DNA from: Chitinophagales bacterium
Lineage (GTDB): Bacteria; Bacteroidota; Bacteroidia; Chitinophagales; S012-47
NCBI GenBank assembly: GCA_026981615.1
Contig: JALSIH010000228.1
Coordinates: forward strand, 1-37,074
Direction of reading: 5' to 3'
DNA: 37,074 nucleotides
Shown here piece after piece: positions 1-8,716 of the stretch. The notes below the pieces were generated by a model that saw only the letters and a program-made list of their open reading frames with translations, ran no database searches and had not been told where the DNA came from. Both the position numbers and the translations under genes were made by a program. Position 1 is the stretch's first letter. Each line of letters begins with the position of its first letter.

Positions 1-1069
1 CCTCGGGCCAGGTATAGGCCACGCCCGGAATCAGATTGTAATTGATATGGGGCTTTTGTCCGGCCATATGTTCGGCCACCAGCACCCCTTCTTCTTCCGC
101 CTTGTGGGCAAGCATGGCCCCCCGGATCACGTCTCCGATGGCGTAGATATGGCTTACTTTCGTTTGCAGGTTTTCGTTTACGTCTATCTGTCCGCGTTCA
201 TTCACGGCCAGGCCGGCTTTCTCCAGTTGAAGCCCTTCGGTATAGGGCCTTCGGCCCACGGCCACCAGGCAGTAATCGGCCTTCCAGGTGATCTCTTTTC
301 CGCTTTTCTCGTCCGCCTTCACCGTCACCTGGCGGGTGCTGCTTTTTACTTCTTTCACTTTGTGCGAAAGATGAATCTTCATTCCTTTTTTGCTCAGTAC
401 CTTCTTCAATTCGCGGCCCAGGTCTTTGTCCATGCCCGGGATAAGGCGGTCCATGTATTCCACGATATGCACCTCCGTGCCGAGGCGGGCATAGACCGAG
501 CCGAGTTCCACCCCGATGATCCCTCCGCCAATGATGACCATGGACTTGGGAAGTTCTTTGAGCGAGAGGGCTTCGGTGGAGGTGATGATGCGTTTTTTGT
601 CAATTTTTATAAAGGGGAGGGAGGCCGGCTTCGATCCGGTGGCAATGATGATCCGTTCCGCCTTCACTTCCCGGGGCTTGTCTCCGGAGATGGCAAGCGT
701 ATGCGGGTCTTTGAATGCAGCCGTACCCGTGATCACGTCAATCTTATTCTTCTTCATGAGGTAGGCCACCCCGTCCACGTTTTGCTTTACCACATCGGCT
801 TTGCGGGCCATCATCCGACCGATGTGGACAGAGACCTCTCCGGTTTCGATGCCGTGTGTTTTGAAGTCGTTTTTCAGTTTTTCGACATGTTCGGACGAGT
901 CGAGCAGTGCCTTTGACGGAATGCATCCCACATTGAGGCAGGTGCCGCCCAGGGTAGGGTATTTCTCAATGATGGCCGTTTTCATTCCAAGCTGTGCACA
1001 GCGAATGGCTGCCACATAGCCTCCGGGGCCCGATCCGATTATTGCCACATCATATTCGTAGTTTGCCAT
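1..1069 (-). CDS. lpdA: Dihydrolipoyl dehydrogenase (E3), partial at the left edge
   Basis: This flavoprotein reoxidises dihydrolipoamide on E2 with NAD+. The frame stays open to the window edge, so the ORF track misses it; about 356 residues of a family near 465 are visible. Seen on the minus strand: the N-terminal FAD motif GSGPGGYVAA, the redox disulphide GGTCLNVGCIPSKALL, the NAD-binding motif IIGGGIIGVELGS and the second FAD motif YAIGDV. The missing C-terminus would hold the dimerisation domain and the catalytic His-Glu pair. The ATG at 1069 lies directly before the FAD strand (MANYEYDVAIIG) and 31 bases after the odhB stop, so it is the last visible gene of the sucA-odhB operon. This E3 could also serve pyruvate or branched-chain dehydrogenases. 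Confidence 0.96.
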   Translation of the reverse strand, partial: MANYEYDVAIIGSGPGGYVAAIRCAQLGMKTAIIEKYPTLGGTCLNVGCIPSKALLDSSEHVEKLKNDFKTHGIETGEVSVHIGRMMARKADVVKQNVDGVAYLMKKNKIDVITGTAAFKDPHTLAISGDKPREVKAERIIIATGSKPASLPFIKIDKKRIITSTEALSLKELPKSMVIIGGGIIGVELGSVYARLGTEVHIVEYMDRLIPGMDKDLGRELKKVLSKKGMKIHLSHKVKEVKSSTRQVTVKADEKSGKEITWKADYCLVAVGRRPYTEGLQLEKAGLAVNERGQIDVNENLQTKVSHIYAIGDVIRGAMLAHKAEEEGVLVAEHMAGQKPHINYNLIPGVAYTWPE

Positions 1070-1100
1070 TGCTCTTTTTTTTGTGTGATGAATGCCAATT

Positions 1101-2414
1101 CTATAATTGCAGGAGCTCCTGCACGGGGTCTTTCCCGCTGAGCATCTTTTCGGGATGCTCCAGATAATCTTTGACCGATACGAGGAAACTGACCGATTCC
1201 TTGCCGTCCACCACGCGGTGGTCGTAGCTGAGGGCCACATACATCATCGGTTTGATCACGACCTGGCCGTTTTCCGCTATCGGGCGTTGCTCTATTTTGT
1301 GCATACCGAGGATGGCCGATTGCGGAATATTGATGATGGGTGTGGAAAGCAGGGAGCCGAAGACGCCTCCGTTGGTGATGGTGAAAGTGCCGCCCTGCAT
1401 TTCATCCATGTCGAGTTTTCCATCGCGGCCGCGGGTGGCCAGATCCATGACGCGGGCTTCGATCTCGGCCATGCTCAGCGACTCGGCATTGCGAATGACC
1501 GGCACGATCAGCCCGCGGTCGGTAGAAACGGCAATGCCCACGTCTACATAGTTGTGATAGACGAGTTCGTTGCCGTCAATGCGTGCATTGATGGCCGGAA
1601 ATTTTTCGAGCGACAATACGCAGGCCCGGGTAAAGAAACTCATAAATCCAAGCCCTACACCATGCTGCTTTTTAAAGCTTTCTTTGTATTGCTTGCGAAT
1701 ATTCATGATCGGCTCCATGTTCACTTCATTGAAAGTGGTCAGCATGGCCGTTTCGTTTTTGGCAGTCACCAGGCGCTGGGCGATGGTTCTTCGCAGCCGC
1801 GACATGGGTTCCCTTTTTTCTTCCCGGCTGAAGGATTCTTTTGAAAATTCAAACCGGGGGGCCGGGGCAGGACTGCTTTTCGGAGCAGCGGGAGCCGAAG
1901 TGGCCGCACTTGCCTCGCTTTCGGCCGGCTTGCTTTCGGCTTTTTCTCCTTCTTCAATGGCTTTCAGCACATCCTCTTTGGTGATGCGCCCGTCTTTGCC
2001 GCTGCCTTTGATATCTCCGGATTTCAGACCATGCTCTGCCATCAGCTTTTGTGCTGCGGGCGAGGGATACCCTTCGGCATAGGAGCCTGTCTTTTCTTCG
2101 GCCTGCGAATCTCCGGACGGGGCGCTTTCTTTCTGCTCTCCGGCCGGGGCTTCCTTTTTTTCTTCCGGGGCTTTGGCTGCGCTTTCGTCAATCTCGGCAA
2201 TGACGGCACCGATCTCCAGGTCGTCTCCTTCTTGCGCGATGAGGTGGATGCGCCCGGCTACTTCGGCCGGCAGCTCCAGGGTGGCCTTGTCCGATTCCAG
2301 TTCGCAGATCTCCTGATCCACTTCCACATAGTCACCCTCGTTGACCAGCCATTTGGAGAGGGTTACTTCGGTGACCGATTCGCCCACATTGGGGACTTTG
2401 ATTGCTGTTGCCAT
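1101..2414 (-). CDS. odhB: Dihydrolipoyllysine succinyltransferase, E2 of 2-oxoglutarate dehydrogenase
   Basis: The E2 core transfers the succinyl group from E1 through a lipoyl arm to CoA. Domains in order: one lipoyl domain (about 1-77) with the modified lysine at residue 43 in ESDKATLEL; an Ala/Glu/Pro-rich flexible linker; a peripheral subunit-binding domain (about 115-160, [20 protein letters not shown]); a second Ala/Pro/Ser linker; and the catalytic acyltransferase domain (about 205-437) ending with the active-site motif SYDHRVVDG. The length of 437 fits single-lipoyl succinyltransferases. The gene starts 11 bases after the sucA stop. Adjacency to sucA makes the succinyl rather than acetyl assignment firm. 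It is also called sucB. Confidence 0.97.
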   Translation of the reverse strand: MATAIKVPNVGESVTEVTLSKWLVNEGDYVEVDQEICELESDKATLELPAEVAGRIHLIAQEGDDLEIGAVIAEIDESAAKAPEEKKEAPAGEQKESAPSGDSQAEEKTGSYAEGYPSPAAQKLMAEHGLKSGDIKGSGKDGRITKEDVLKAIEEGEKAESKPAESEASAATSAPAAPKSSPAPAPRFEFSKESFSREEKREPMSRLRRTIAQRLVTAKNETAMLTTFNEVNMEPIMNIRKQYKESFKKQHGVGLGFMSFFTRACVLSLEKFPAINARIDGNELVYHNYVDVGIAVSTDRGLIVPVIRNAESLSMAEIEARVMDLATRGRDGKLDMDEMQGGTFTITNGGVFGSLLSTPIINIPQSAILGMHKIEQRPIAENGQVVIKPMMYVALSYDHRVVDGKESVSFLVSVKDYLEHPEKMLSGKDPVQELLQL

Positions 2415-2425
2415 GATTTGATCTT

Positions 2426-5149
2426 TTATTCGAATATTTTGTCCAGTATTTCCTGCTGTTCCTCTTCATGAATTTTGTGATATCCCGTAGCGGGCGATGC
2501 GCTCGATTTGCGACTGGCAAGCTCCCAGTTGACCCTGCGGTAGCAGCTCAGCATATACACCCATGCGCCCATGTTGGCCGGCTCCTCCTGTGCCCACATT
2601 TTCACGGCTTCGGGGTAGCGATTCATCACTTCGTCCAGCTGCCTGTAGGGGAGAGGATACAATTGCTCCAGGCGCACAATGACGAGGTCCTTTCTTTTTT
2701 CTTTTTCCTGGCGGGCCAGAATGTCGTAATACAATTTTCCCGAACAGCAGACCACCTTTTTTACATTTCCGGCTTTTCCTTCCGACCAGTCGTCCACAAT
2801 CAACTCGCGAAATTTCCCCTGTGTGAAATCTTCAACCGGAGAAACACATTTGGGATGGCGCAGGAGCGACTTGGGCGACATGATGACGAGGGGCTTGCGG
2901 AAAGGCCAGGCCAGCTGCCTGCGCATGACGTGAAAGAGGTTGGCCGGAGTCGTCATATTGACCACACTCATGTTAAACTCGGCACACATCTGCAGGAAAC
3001 GCTCGAGGCGGGCACTCGAATGCTCGGGGCCCTGCCCTTCGTAGCCGTGGGGCAAAAGCAGGGTGATGCCACTCATACGCTGCCACTTGCTCTCGGCACT
3101 GGTAATAAACTGATCGATGACCACCTGTGCCCCGTTGGCAAAATCACCGAATTGGGCTTCCCAGATGGTGAGAACAGCGGGCGAGCCGAGCGAGTAGCCG
3201 TATTCAAAGCCCAGCACTCCGTACTCGCTCAGAGGACTGTTGTAAATGCGAAAACGGGCTTCCTGATTTTCAAAGAGATGGTCGAGCCGGTTGTACGGTT
3301 CATTGCTTTCTTCATCAAAGAGCACCGCATGGCGGTGAGAGAAGGTGCCGCGCAAGGAATCCTGTCCGCTCAGGCGGATGTCGTGTCCTTCGTGCAGCAG
3401 GGTGGCATAGGCCAGCAGTTCGGCCGAAGCCCAGTCCATGAGCTTGGTTTTGAAAAACTGCTCCCTGCGTTTTTTCAGCATCTTTTCGATCTTTCGTAGG
3501 GGATGAAAGCCCTCGGGAATGGAGATAATGCGCTGGATCAAGTCCATCAAAGTTTCTTCGTCAATGGAGGTATCCGGAGATTCTTCAAAATCTTCGGGCC
3601 TTGATTTTCGAAGCTTTTTCCAGAGCAATTCGGGCTCCTGATAGTGATAGGGCAGCGGGTGCTCTTTGACCAGCGTCAGGGCCTTGTTCATGAGTTTTTT
3701 GTACTCCGCATTCATCTGTTCTGCGAGGCTGCGCTCAAATTCTCCTTCGTTGATAAGTTTCTTGAGATAGATTTCGCGGGGACTGGGGTGCTTGCCGATC
3801 AACTCGTAGAGCTTCGGCTGGGTAAACTTGGGGTCATCGCCTTCGTTGTGCCCGTGCTTGCGGTAACAAACCATATCCACGAAAAAGTCACGCTTGAACT
3901 TCTGCCTGAAAGCCACGGCCAGCTCTGCGGCATATACCACGGCTTCCACATCATCGCCATTCACATGAATGACCGGTACTTCTGTAGTCGCAGCCACGCT
4001 GGTGCTGTAGTGGGATGAGCGTGCATCGTCAAAATCGGTGGTGAATCCGATTTGATTGTTGATGACAAAATGAATGGTGCCGCCCACGTAGTAACCTTTG
4101 AGCCGGGCCATCTGGATGAGTTCATACACAACACCCTGCCCCGAGAGGGCCGCATCGCCATGGATGGCAATGGGCATTACGCGGTCGCGCCTGCCTTCAT
4201 AGAGGATGTCTCCTTTGGAACGCACGTAGCCGATGACTACGGGCGAAACGGCTTCGAGGTGCGAAGGGTTGGGCGCCACCTTTACATTGACGGTCTTTCC
4301 TTTTGTGGTTTCAATTTCGGATGAATATCCCAGATGGTATTTTACATCGCCATCGCCCATGGTCAGGTCGGGGATGGCTTCGCCTTCGAATTCATTGAAT
4401 ACCTGCTCGTAGGTTTTCCCGAGGATATTGACCAGGACATTGAGGCGCCCCCGGTGGGCCATCCCTATGACGAACTCGTCAATGCCCATTTCGGCCCCTT
4501 TGTTGATGATGGCATCAATGGCCGGAATGGTGCTCTCACCGCCCTCCAGCGAAAATCTTTTTTGTCCTACATATTTGATGCTGAGGAATTCTTCAAAGAC
4601 CTGGCTTCCGTTGAGCTTTTGAAGGATGTGTTCTTTCTTCTCTATCGGAAAGCGTATCTGATCGGCACTGCTTTCGATTTGTTGGCGAAGCCACTCCCGC
4701 TCTTCGCTATTGGTGATATACATATACTCGAATCCAAGATGGCGGCAGTAGATGTTTTGCAGCTTCTCCAGTATCTGGCGGAGTGTGGCCCTGCCCAGTC
4801 CCAGCTCGCGGCCCGAATAGAACGTGCGGTCAAGGTCTTCTTCGCTCAATTGGTAGTGCGGAAGGTCGAGATCGGGGTGCCGGTCTTTGCGTTTTCGAAT
4901 GGGGTTGGTATCCGAAAGAAGGTGCCCTTTTCTGCGATATCCGTCAATCAGGCTGAATACCATTAATTCTTTATGGAGGTCGTCATCGCTCAGGGCCGGT
5001 GCGCCCTCGTCTGCGGCAAGGGCAAAATCAAAGCCGGAAAAAAAACTGCGCCACTCTTTGCCGATCGACTGAGGGTCTTTTTTATACTGATCGTAGAGCG
5101 ATTCAATATAGCTGGGATGAACGTTGGCCAGGGCTTCAAATGGATCCAT
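2426..5149 (-). CDS. sucA: 2-oxoglutarate dehydrogenase E1 component
   Basis: This thiamine-diphosphate enzyme decarboxylates 2-oxoglutarate and succinylates the lipoyl arm of E2, a committed TCA-cycle step. At 907 residues it is close to the family's roughly 930. The N-terminal helix ([20 protein letters not shown]) is the type that docks on E2. The conserved catalytic histidines lie in [11 protein letters not shown] and [10 protein letters not shown], followed by [12 protein letters not shown] and the metal/cofactor region around [15 protein letters not shown]. The C-terminal transketolase-like half includes [21 protein letters not shown]. It is the first gene of a minus-strand operon with odhB and lpdA, with a -7-like box 26-33 bases upstream of the ATG. 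Its presence indicates oxidative metabolism. Confidence 0.97.
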   Translation of the reverse strand: MDPFEALANVHPSYIESLYDQYKKDPQSIGKEWRSFFSGFDFALAADEGAPALSDDDLHKELMVFSLIDGYRRKGHLLSDTNPIRKRKDRHPDLDLPHYQLSEEDLDRTFYSGRELGLGRATLRQILEKLQNIYCRHLGFEYMYITNSEEREWLRQQIESSADQIRFPIEKKEHILQKLNGSQVFEEFLSIKYVGQKRFSLEGGESTIPAIDAIINKGAEMGIDEFVIGMAHRGRLNVLVNILGKTYEQVFNEFEGEAIPDLTMGDGDVKYHLGYSSEIETTKGKTVNVKVAPNPSHLEAVSPVVIGYVRSKGDILYEGRRDRVMPIAIHGDAALSGQGVVYELIQMARLKGYYVGGTIHFVINNQIGFTTDFDDARSSHYSTSVAATTEVPVIHVNGDDVEAVVYAAELAVAFRQKFKRDFFVDMVCYRKHGHNEGDDPKFTQPKLYELIGKHPSPREIYLKKLINEGEFERSLAEQMNAEYKKLMNKALTLVKEHPLPYHYQEPELLWKKLRKSRPEDFEESPDTSIDEETLMDLIQRIISIPEGFHPLRKIEKMLKKRREQFFKTKLMDWASAELLAYATLLHEGHDIRLSGQDSLRGTFSHRHAVLFDEESNEPYNRLDHLFENQEARFRIYNSPLSEYGVLGFEYGYSLGSPAVLTIWEAQFGDFANGAQVVIDQFITSAESKWQRMSGITLLLPHGYEGQGPEHSSARLERFLQMCAEFNMSVVNMTTPANLFHVMRRQLAWPFRKPLVIMSPKSLLRHPKCVSPVEDFTQGKFRELIVDDWSEGKAGNVKKVVCCSGKLYYDILARQEKEKRKDLVIVRLEQLYPLPYRQLDEVMNRYPEAVKMWAQEEPANMGAWVYMLSCYRRVNWELASRKSSASPATGYHKIHEEEQQEILDKIFE

Positions 5150-5174
5150 GTTTTATGGTATCTGATTAAGTGGG

Positions 5175-5182
5175 CAAAATTA
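5175..5182 (-). promoter_or_regulatory. Probable -7 element of the sucA operon promoter
   Basis: The minus strand reads TAATTTTG, an exact match to the Bacteroidota -7 consensus TAnnTTTG. It lies 26 bases upstream of the sucA ATG, which would give a leader of roughly 20 bases. I see no good TTG -33 element at 19-23 bases, so the call rests on the -7 box and its position. Confidence 0.5.
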
Positions 5183-5315
5183 GATAATCACAACGCAATA
5201 CCGGGCGCATTCTGATGACAAAATGGGAGATTTGCTTCAAAAATAGCAGAAAGTGGCTTAATTAAAATACCGATAAGTATAAAACAATATTTTTCGGCTA
5301 TTTTTAAGTACTTCC

Positions 5316-5345
5316 TTGGGATTTTAGAGGAAAGCATTATCTTTG
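5316..5345 (+). promoter_or_regulatory. rpsT promoter of Bacteroidota type
   Basis: TTG at 5316-5318, a 19-base spacer and TATCTTTG at 5338-5345 match TTG-N19-TAnnTTTG exactly. Transcription would start near 5352, giving a leader of about 14 bases before the rpsT ATG at 5366. The flanking DNA is AT-rich, as expected for a strong ribosomal-protein promoter. Confidence 0.8.
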
Positions 5346-5365
5346 CACATCCAAAAAAAGAGCAC

Positions 5366-5620
5366 ATGGCACATCATAAGTCCGCAAAGAAAAGAATCAG
5401 GCAATCGCTGAAGAGGCGGGATCGCAATCGCTACTACGGCAAGACGACCCGGAACCTCATTCGTAAATTGCGCGCCACCACAGACAAGAGTGAAGCAGAA
5501 GAAATGCTGACAACGGTTATTTCGATGGTTGACAAGCTGGCCAAGCGAAATATTATTCATGACAACAAAGCGGCCAACCTCAAATCCAAACTGACCAAAC
5601 ACGTCAACAGTCTGAAATAA
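5366..5620 (+). CDS. rpsT: 30S ribosomal protein S20
   Basis: S20 is a basic helical protein that binds the 5' domain and helix 44 of 16S rRNA and helps early 30S assembly. The 84-residue length and the N-terminus [14 protein letters not shown] are typical, as is the later [20 protein letters not shown] stretch. It is a single-gene unit with its own promoter just upstream and an intrinsic terminator 32 bases downstream. It diverges from sucA. No Shine-Dalgarno sequence precedes the ATG, only an A-rich run. Confidence 0.97.
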   Translation: MAHHKSAKKRIRQSLKRRDRNRYYGKTTRNLIRKLRATTDKSEAEEMLTTVISMVDKLAKRNIIHDNKAANLKSKLTKHVNSLK

Positions 5621-5639
5621 AAAAAATCCCGGAGGGATT
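5619..5639 (-). terminator. Possible minus-strand terminator behind rpsT
   Basis: AATCCC-GGA-GGGATT (5625-5639) forms a 6-bp stem preceded by eight A residues (5619-5626). Read on the minus strand this is a hairpin followed by a U-run. It would stop antisense transcription coming from the rsmI side before it enters rpsT. The stem is short and the loop has only three bases. Confidence 0.4.
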
Positions 5640-5652
5640 GCAAATCATAATG

Positions 5653-5688
5653 AAGCACATCGGTGAAAGCCTATGTGCTTTTTTATTT
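5653..5688 (+). terminator. Intrinsic terminator of rpsT
   Basis: AAGCACAT pairs with ATGTGCTT (8 bp). After one mismatch an inner GGT-GAAA-GCC extends the hairpin with a GAAA tetraloop. TTTTTATTTT follows. It lies 32 bases past the rpsT stop. It also contains the GTG at 5663 that the ORF track uses as the radC start, which argues against that start. Confidence 0.85.
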
Positions 5689-5704
5689 TCCCTTATATTT
5701 GACT

Positions 5705-6403
5705 GTGGCTTCGTATGAAAACCGGTTAAACATCAAGGCATGGGCCGAAGAAGACCGCCCGCGTGAGAAATTGATAGCGCAGGGGCGGCAGGCCTTAAGC
5801 AATGCCGAATTGCTGGCCATCCTGATCCGCTCGGGCAGCCGCGATGAAACGGCCGTAGCTCTTTGTCAAAGGCTCTTGAGCGATTTTGACCAGGACCTGA
5901 ATGCGCTGGGGAAGTTGTCTGTCGGTCAATTGACGCGTTACAAGGGCATTGGCACGGCCAAGGCGTTGAGCATAGTGGCAGCCCTCGAACTGGGCCGCAG
6001 AAGACAATCCAACGAAATACGCAAAAAAAGACAGATCAGCGGGAGCCGCGATGCGTTTGAATTTTTATCTCCCTTGCTGTGCGATCTGGCCCACGAAGAG
6101 TTTGTCGCCCTTCTGTTGAACCGGAGAAACAAGGTGCTGTTTACGGATCAAATCAGCGTGGGCGGTGTCAGCGGAACGGTGGTGGACATGAAAAAACTTT
6201 TTCTGCATGCCGTGGAGCAGCAGGCATCGGCCATGATCATTGCACACAATCATCCTTCGGGAAATCTGCGGCCCAGTGAGGCCGACCGGCAATTGACCCG
6301 GAAAGTAAAAAAAGCATCAGAATTGCTGGATATTTCTCTGCTTGATCATTTGATCGTGAGCGAAGAGGGGTACTTCAGCTTTGCGGATGAGGGGCTTCTG
6401 TAA
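5705..6403 (+). CDS. radC: RadC family JAMM/MPN-domain protein
   Basis: The family has an N-terminal helix-hairpin-helix region (here around QLTRYKGIGTAKALSIVAALELG) and a C-terminal MPN/JAB domain. Its zinc-binding motif is seen as AHNHPSGNLRPSEAD, with the upstream Glu in HEEFVALLLNRRNKVL. The biological role remains unsettled; the old DNA-repair assignment is doubtful. I prefer the GTG at 5705 (232 aa, start V-ASYENRLNIKAW) because the track's GTG at 5663 lies inside the rpsT terminator and adds hydrophobic residues not typical of the family. The gene converges on rsmI. No Shine-Dalgarno sequence is visible, so the start is tentative. Confidence 0.92.
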   Translation: MASYENRLNIKAWAEEDRPREKLIAQGRQALSNAELLAILIRSGSRDETAVALCQRLLSDFDQDLNALGKLSVGQLTRYKGIGTAKALSIVAALELGRRRQSNEIRKKRQISGSRDAFEFLSPLLCDLAHEEFVALLLNRRNKVLFTDQISVGGVSGTVVDMKKLFLHAVEQQASAMIIAHNHPSGNLRPSEADRQLTRKVKKASELLDISLLDHLIVSEEGYFSFADEGLL

Positions 6404-6410
6404 AAGCCCC
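6391..6410 (+). terminator. Hairpin at the radC 3' end, weak terminator candidate
   Basis: GGGGCTT-CTGTAA-AAGCCCC is a perfect 7-bp stem that overlaps the radC stop codon. Only scattered T residues follow on either strand (GACTTTA on plus), so intrinsic termination would be weak. It lies between the converging radC and rsmI genes. Confidence 0.35.
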
Positions 6411-6497
6411 GACTTTAAGACAAGGCCGTTCTTCATACAAGTATTGTTGGAAAAGAAAATACGTGAATAAAGGAGCAGGAGTGCGCTTGGAGCTGGT

Positions 6498-7184
6498 TCA
6501 GCCGGTTTTTTTCTTATCTCTTCCGGCAATGACGATGACAAACTCTCCTTTCACGGGGTGCGTTTGAAAATGCTCCAACAGGGAAGCGAGGCTGCCCCTG
6601 CGCGTTTCTTCAAATTTCTTGCTCAGCTCCCGCGATACCGAAGCGCTGCGTTCGGCTCCCAGAAATTCGGCCAGCTGTGCGAGGGTCTTCAGCAGGCGAT
6701 GCGGTGATTCGTAGAGCACCATACTTCGCTCTTCGGCCTGCAGTTTCTCGAGCCGGGTCTTTCGCCCTTTCTTATGAGGCAAAAAGCCTTCGAAGACGAA
6801 ACGCTCGGCCGGAAGCCCCGAGTTGAGCAGTGCCGGGACGAAGGCCGTGGGGCCCGGCAGGGTCTCTACCTCTATTCCTTCGCGCAGGCACGCACGAATA
6901 AGCAAGTAGCCGGGATCGGATATTCCGGGTGTGCCGGCATCGCTGATAAGGGCCGTCTTCTGTCCCGCCCTGATGGCTTCCACCACTTTGCCAAGGATGC
7001 GGTGTTCGTTGGCAAGATGAAAAGATTTCATGGCAGTAGCTATGCCGTAATGATCGAGCAAGACACGGCTTTTGCGGGTATCCTCGGCCAATATCAGATC
7101 CACCTCCTTCAGCATGCGTATGGCCCGCAGTGTCATGTCTTCCAGATTGCCGATGGGAGTCGGAATTATGTAAAGTTTCGACAT
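6498..7184 (-). CDS. rsmI: 16S rRNA (cytidine1402-2'-O)-methyltransferase
   Basis: RsmI uses S-adenosylmethionine to 2'-O-methylate C1402 in the decoding centre of 16S rRNA. The tetrapyrrole-methylase fold is recognised from YIIPTPIGNLEDMTLRAI at the N-terminus, LILAEDTRKSRVLL, the glycine-rich ISDAGTPGISDPGY and the family-specific LPGPTAFVPALLNSGLP followed by FEGFLPHK. The length of 228 fits the shorter members without the extra C-terminal helical domain found in the about 286-residue E. coli protein. It diverges from pepD and converges with radC. A TATCTTTA box ends 5 bases before the ATG, which would give an almost leaderless transcript if used. Confidence 0.95.
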   Translation of the reverse strand: MSKLYIIPTPIGNLEDMTLRAIRMLKEVDLILAEDTRKSRVLLDHYGIATAMKSFHLANEHRILGKVVEAIRAGQKTALISDAGTPGISDPGYLLIRACLREGIEVETLPGPTAFVPALLNSGLPAERFVFEGFLPHKKGRKTRLEKLQAEERSMVLYESPHRLLKTLAQLAEFLGAERSASVSRELSKKFEETRRGSLASLLEHFQTHPVKGEFVIVIAGRDKKKTG

Positions 7185-7205
7185 GGTTTAAAGATAGGAA
7201 TGCTT

Positions 7206-7213
7206 TAGCTTTG
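7206..7213 (+). promoter_or_regulatory. Probable -7 element of the pepD promoter
   Basis: TAGCTTTG matches TAnnTTTG exactly and would start transcription near 7220. That leaves out the GTG at 7215 used by the ORF track and supports the ATG at 7257 as the pepD start. No clear TTG -33 element is seen at the usual distance. Confidence 0.55.
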
Positions 7214-7256
7214 TGTGCATCAATTAAACGATTCTTCCAGGCAAAATAAGATCAAA

Positions 7257-8714
7257 ATGAATGATGCAGCAAGGCAACTCAAGCCGGCTCAGGTATGGCA
7301 AAACTTTGCCGACCTCAACGCCATTCCCCGGTGTTCAAAAAAAGAAGAGCGCGTAAGGCAGTTTATTAAAAAATTTGGCGAATCACTGGGCCTCCCGACT
7401 GTGGTGGATTCCATTGGGAATGTGATAATTAAGAAGCCGGCAAGCCCCGGAATGGAAGAGCGGAAGACAGTCGTTATGCAGGCACACCTCGATATGGTCT
7501 GCCAGAAGAATGCCGATACGGACTTTGACTTTGACAAAGAAGGAATCCGCATGAAAGTCAACGGTGACTGGGTGGAAGCCGAAGGAACCACGCTCGGTGC
7601 CGACAACGGCATCGGTGTGGCCATGATCATGACTCTGCTGCAATCCGACAACATTCCTCATCCACCCATCGAAGCTCTTTTTACCATTGACGAAGAGACG
7701 GGTATGACCGGGGCACTGGGGCTGGAGCCGGGCGAACTGGAAGGGAAAATACTGCTGAACATCGACACGGAAGACGATGATGAACTGACCATCGGCTGTG
7801 CCGGTGGCATCGACATCACAGCAACAGCATCCTACAATACGGAAGACTGCAATGGCCTCGAAGCCTGTAAAGTTGTGGTTCGCGGCCTGACAGGCGGGCA
7901 CTCGGGGATGGACATCCACCTCGGGCGGGCCAATGCCAACAAGGTGATGAACCGCCTGCTCTGGCATGCCGAAAACGAAGTGAATGCCCGCGTGGCCGAA
8001 ATAGACGGGGGAGGCCTTCGAAATGCCATTCCGAGAGAGTCTTTTGCCGTTGTACTGACGGATGCGGGGCAGGGAGAAGCTTTGAAATCGCTGATTGACC
8101 GCCTGGCTGCTGATATTTGCGCTGAATTTTCTACTACCGATCCCGATATGTTTATTGGCGTGGAGGCCTGCGAGAAACCGGCCCGCATGCTGGATAAGGA
8201 TGCACAGTATCGCCTTCTGAGGGCCATCTATTCTTGTCAGAACGGCATCTATCGTATGAGCCCGGATATTCCGGGTCTGGTGCAGACATCGAACAATCTG
8301 GCGCGGGTCAGCCTTTCTGACGGAAAACTTGAAATTCAGTGCCTGACCAGAAGTTCGAGCGATTCGGAGAAGATGGATCTGGCGCACAGCATACAGTCGG
8401 CTTTTGAACTGGCCGCTGCCGATGTGCAATTTGGAGGCTCGTATCCCGGCTGGCAGCCCGAGCCGGGCAGCAGCATCGTGCATCTGATGGAAGACCTGTA
8501 CCGCGAAATCTTTAAATCGGAGCCGAAAGTCAATGCCTGCCATGCCGGACTGGAGTGCGGCATCATCGGCAGCAAGTATCCCGGAATGGAAATGATCAGT
8601 TTCGGGCCCAATATCCGCGGTGCACACAGCCCCGATGAGAAAGTGCAGATCAGCTCGGTACAGAAAAGCTGGGAATTTCTGCTGAAAACCCTGGAACGCA
8701 TTCCCAAAGCCTGA
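7257..8714 (+). CDS. pepD: Aminoacyl-histidine dipeptidase (M20 family, PepD)
   Basis: This cytosolic metallopeptidase cleaves Xaa-His and other dipeptides. M20 signatures in order: MQAHLDMVCQK (metal His and Asp), GADNGIGVAMIM (bridging Asp), TIDEETGMTGA (catalytic Glu pair), NIDTEDDDELTIGCAGG, GGHSGMDIHLGRANA in the lid region, CHAGLECGIIG, and SFGPNIRGAHSPDE with the last metal His. From the ATG at 7257 it is 485 residues, the usual length. That start is preferred over the GTG at 7215 because the promoter -7 box implies transcription begins after 7215 and the extra residues look non-coding. It converges on the M28 peptidase gene with two bases between stop codons. Confidence 0.95.
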   Translation: MNDAARQLKPAQVWQNFADLNAIPRCSKKEERVRQFIKKFGESLGLPTVVDSIGNVIIKKPASPGMEERKTVVMQAHLDMVCQKNADTDFDFDKEGIRMKVNGDWVEAEGTTLGADNGIGVAMIMTLLQSDNIPHPPIEALFTIDEETGMTGALGLEPGELEGKILLNIDTEDDDELTIGCAGGIDITATASYNTEDCNGLEACKVVVRGLTGGHSGMDIHLGRANANKVMNRLLWHAENEVNARVAEIDGGGLRNAIPRESFAVVLTDAGQGEALKSLIDRLAADICAEFSTTDPDMFIGVEACEKPARMLDKDAQYRLLRAIYSCQNGIYRMSPDIPGLVQTSNNLARVSLSDGKLEIQCLTRSSSDSEKMDLAHSIQSAFELAAADVQFGGSYPGWQPEPGSSIVHLMEDLYREIFKSEPKVNACHAGLECGIIGSKYPGMEMISFGPNIRGAHSPDEKVQISSVQKSWEFLLKTLERIPKA

Positions 8715-8716
8715 AT

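Noticed and set aside
47-916. 289-codon plus-strand ORF opposite lpdA
   Set aside because: It is antisense to clear dihydrolipoyl dehydrogenase motifs on the minus strand. The translation is rich in His, Phe and Gly with no recognisable domain.
2468-3499. 343-codon plus-strand ORF opposite sucA
   Set aside because: It lies wholly inside the conserved E1 coding sequence and its protein has no family signature; long shadow ORFs are expected opposite codon-biased genes.
5694-5701. TATATTTG as a radC promoter -7 box
   Set aside because: It would start transcription about three bases after the GTG at 5705, so the start codon would be lost. Boxes this short are expected several times by chance in 37 kb.
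5663-5704. Upstream GTG start for radC from the ORF track
   Set aside because: It sits inside the rpsT terminator hairpin and adds a stretch unlike the family N-terminus.
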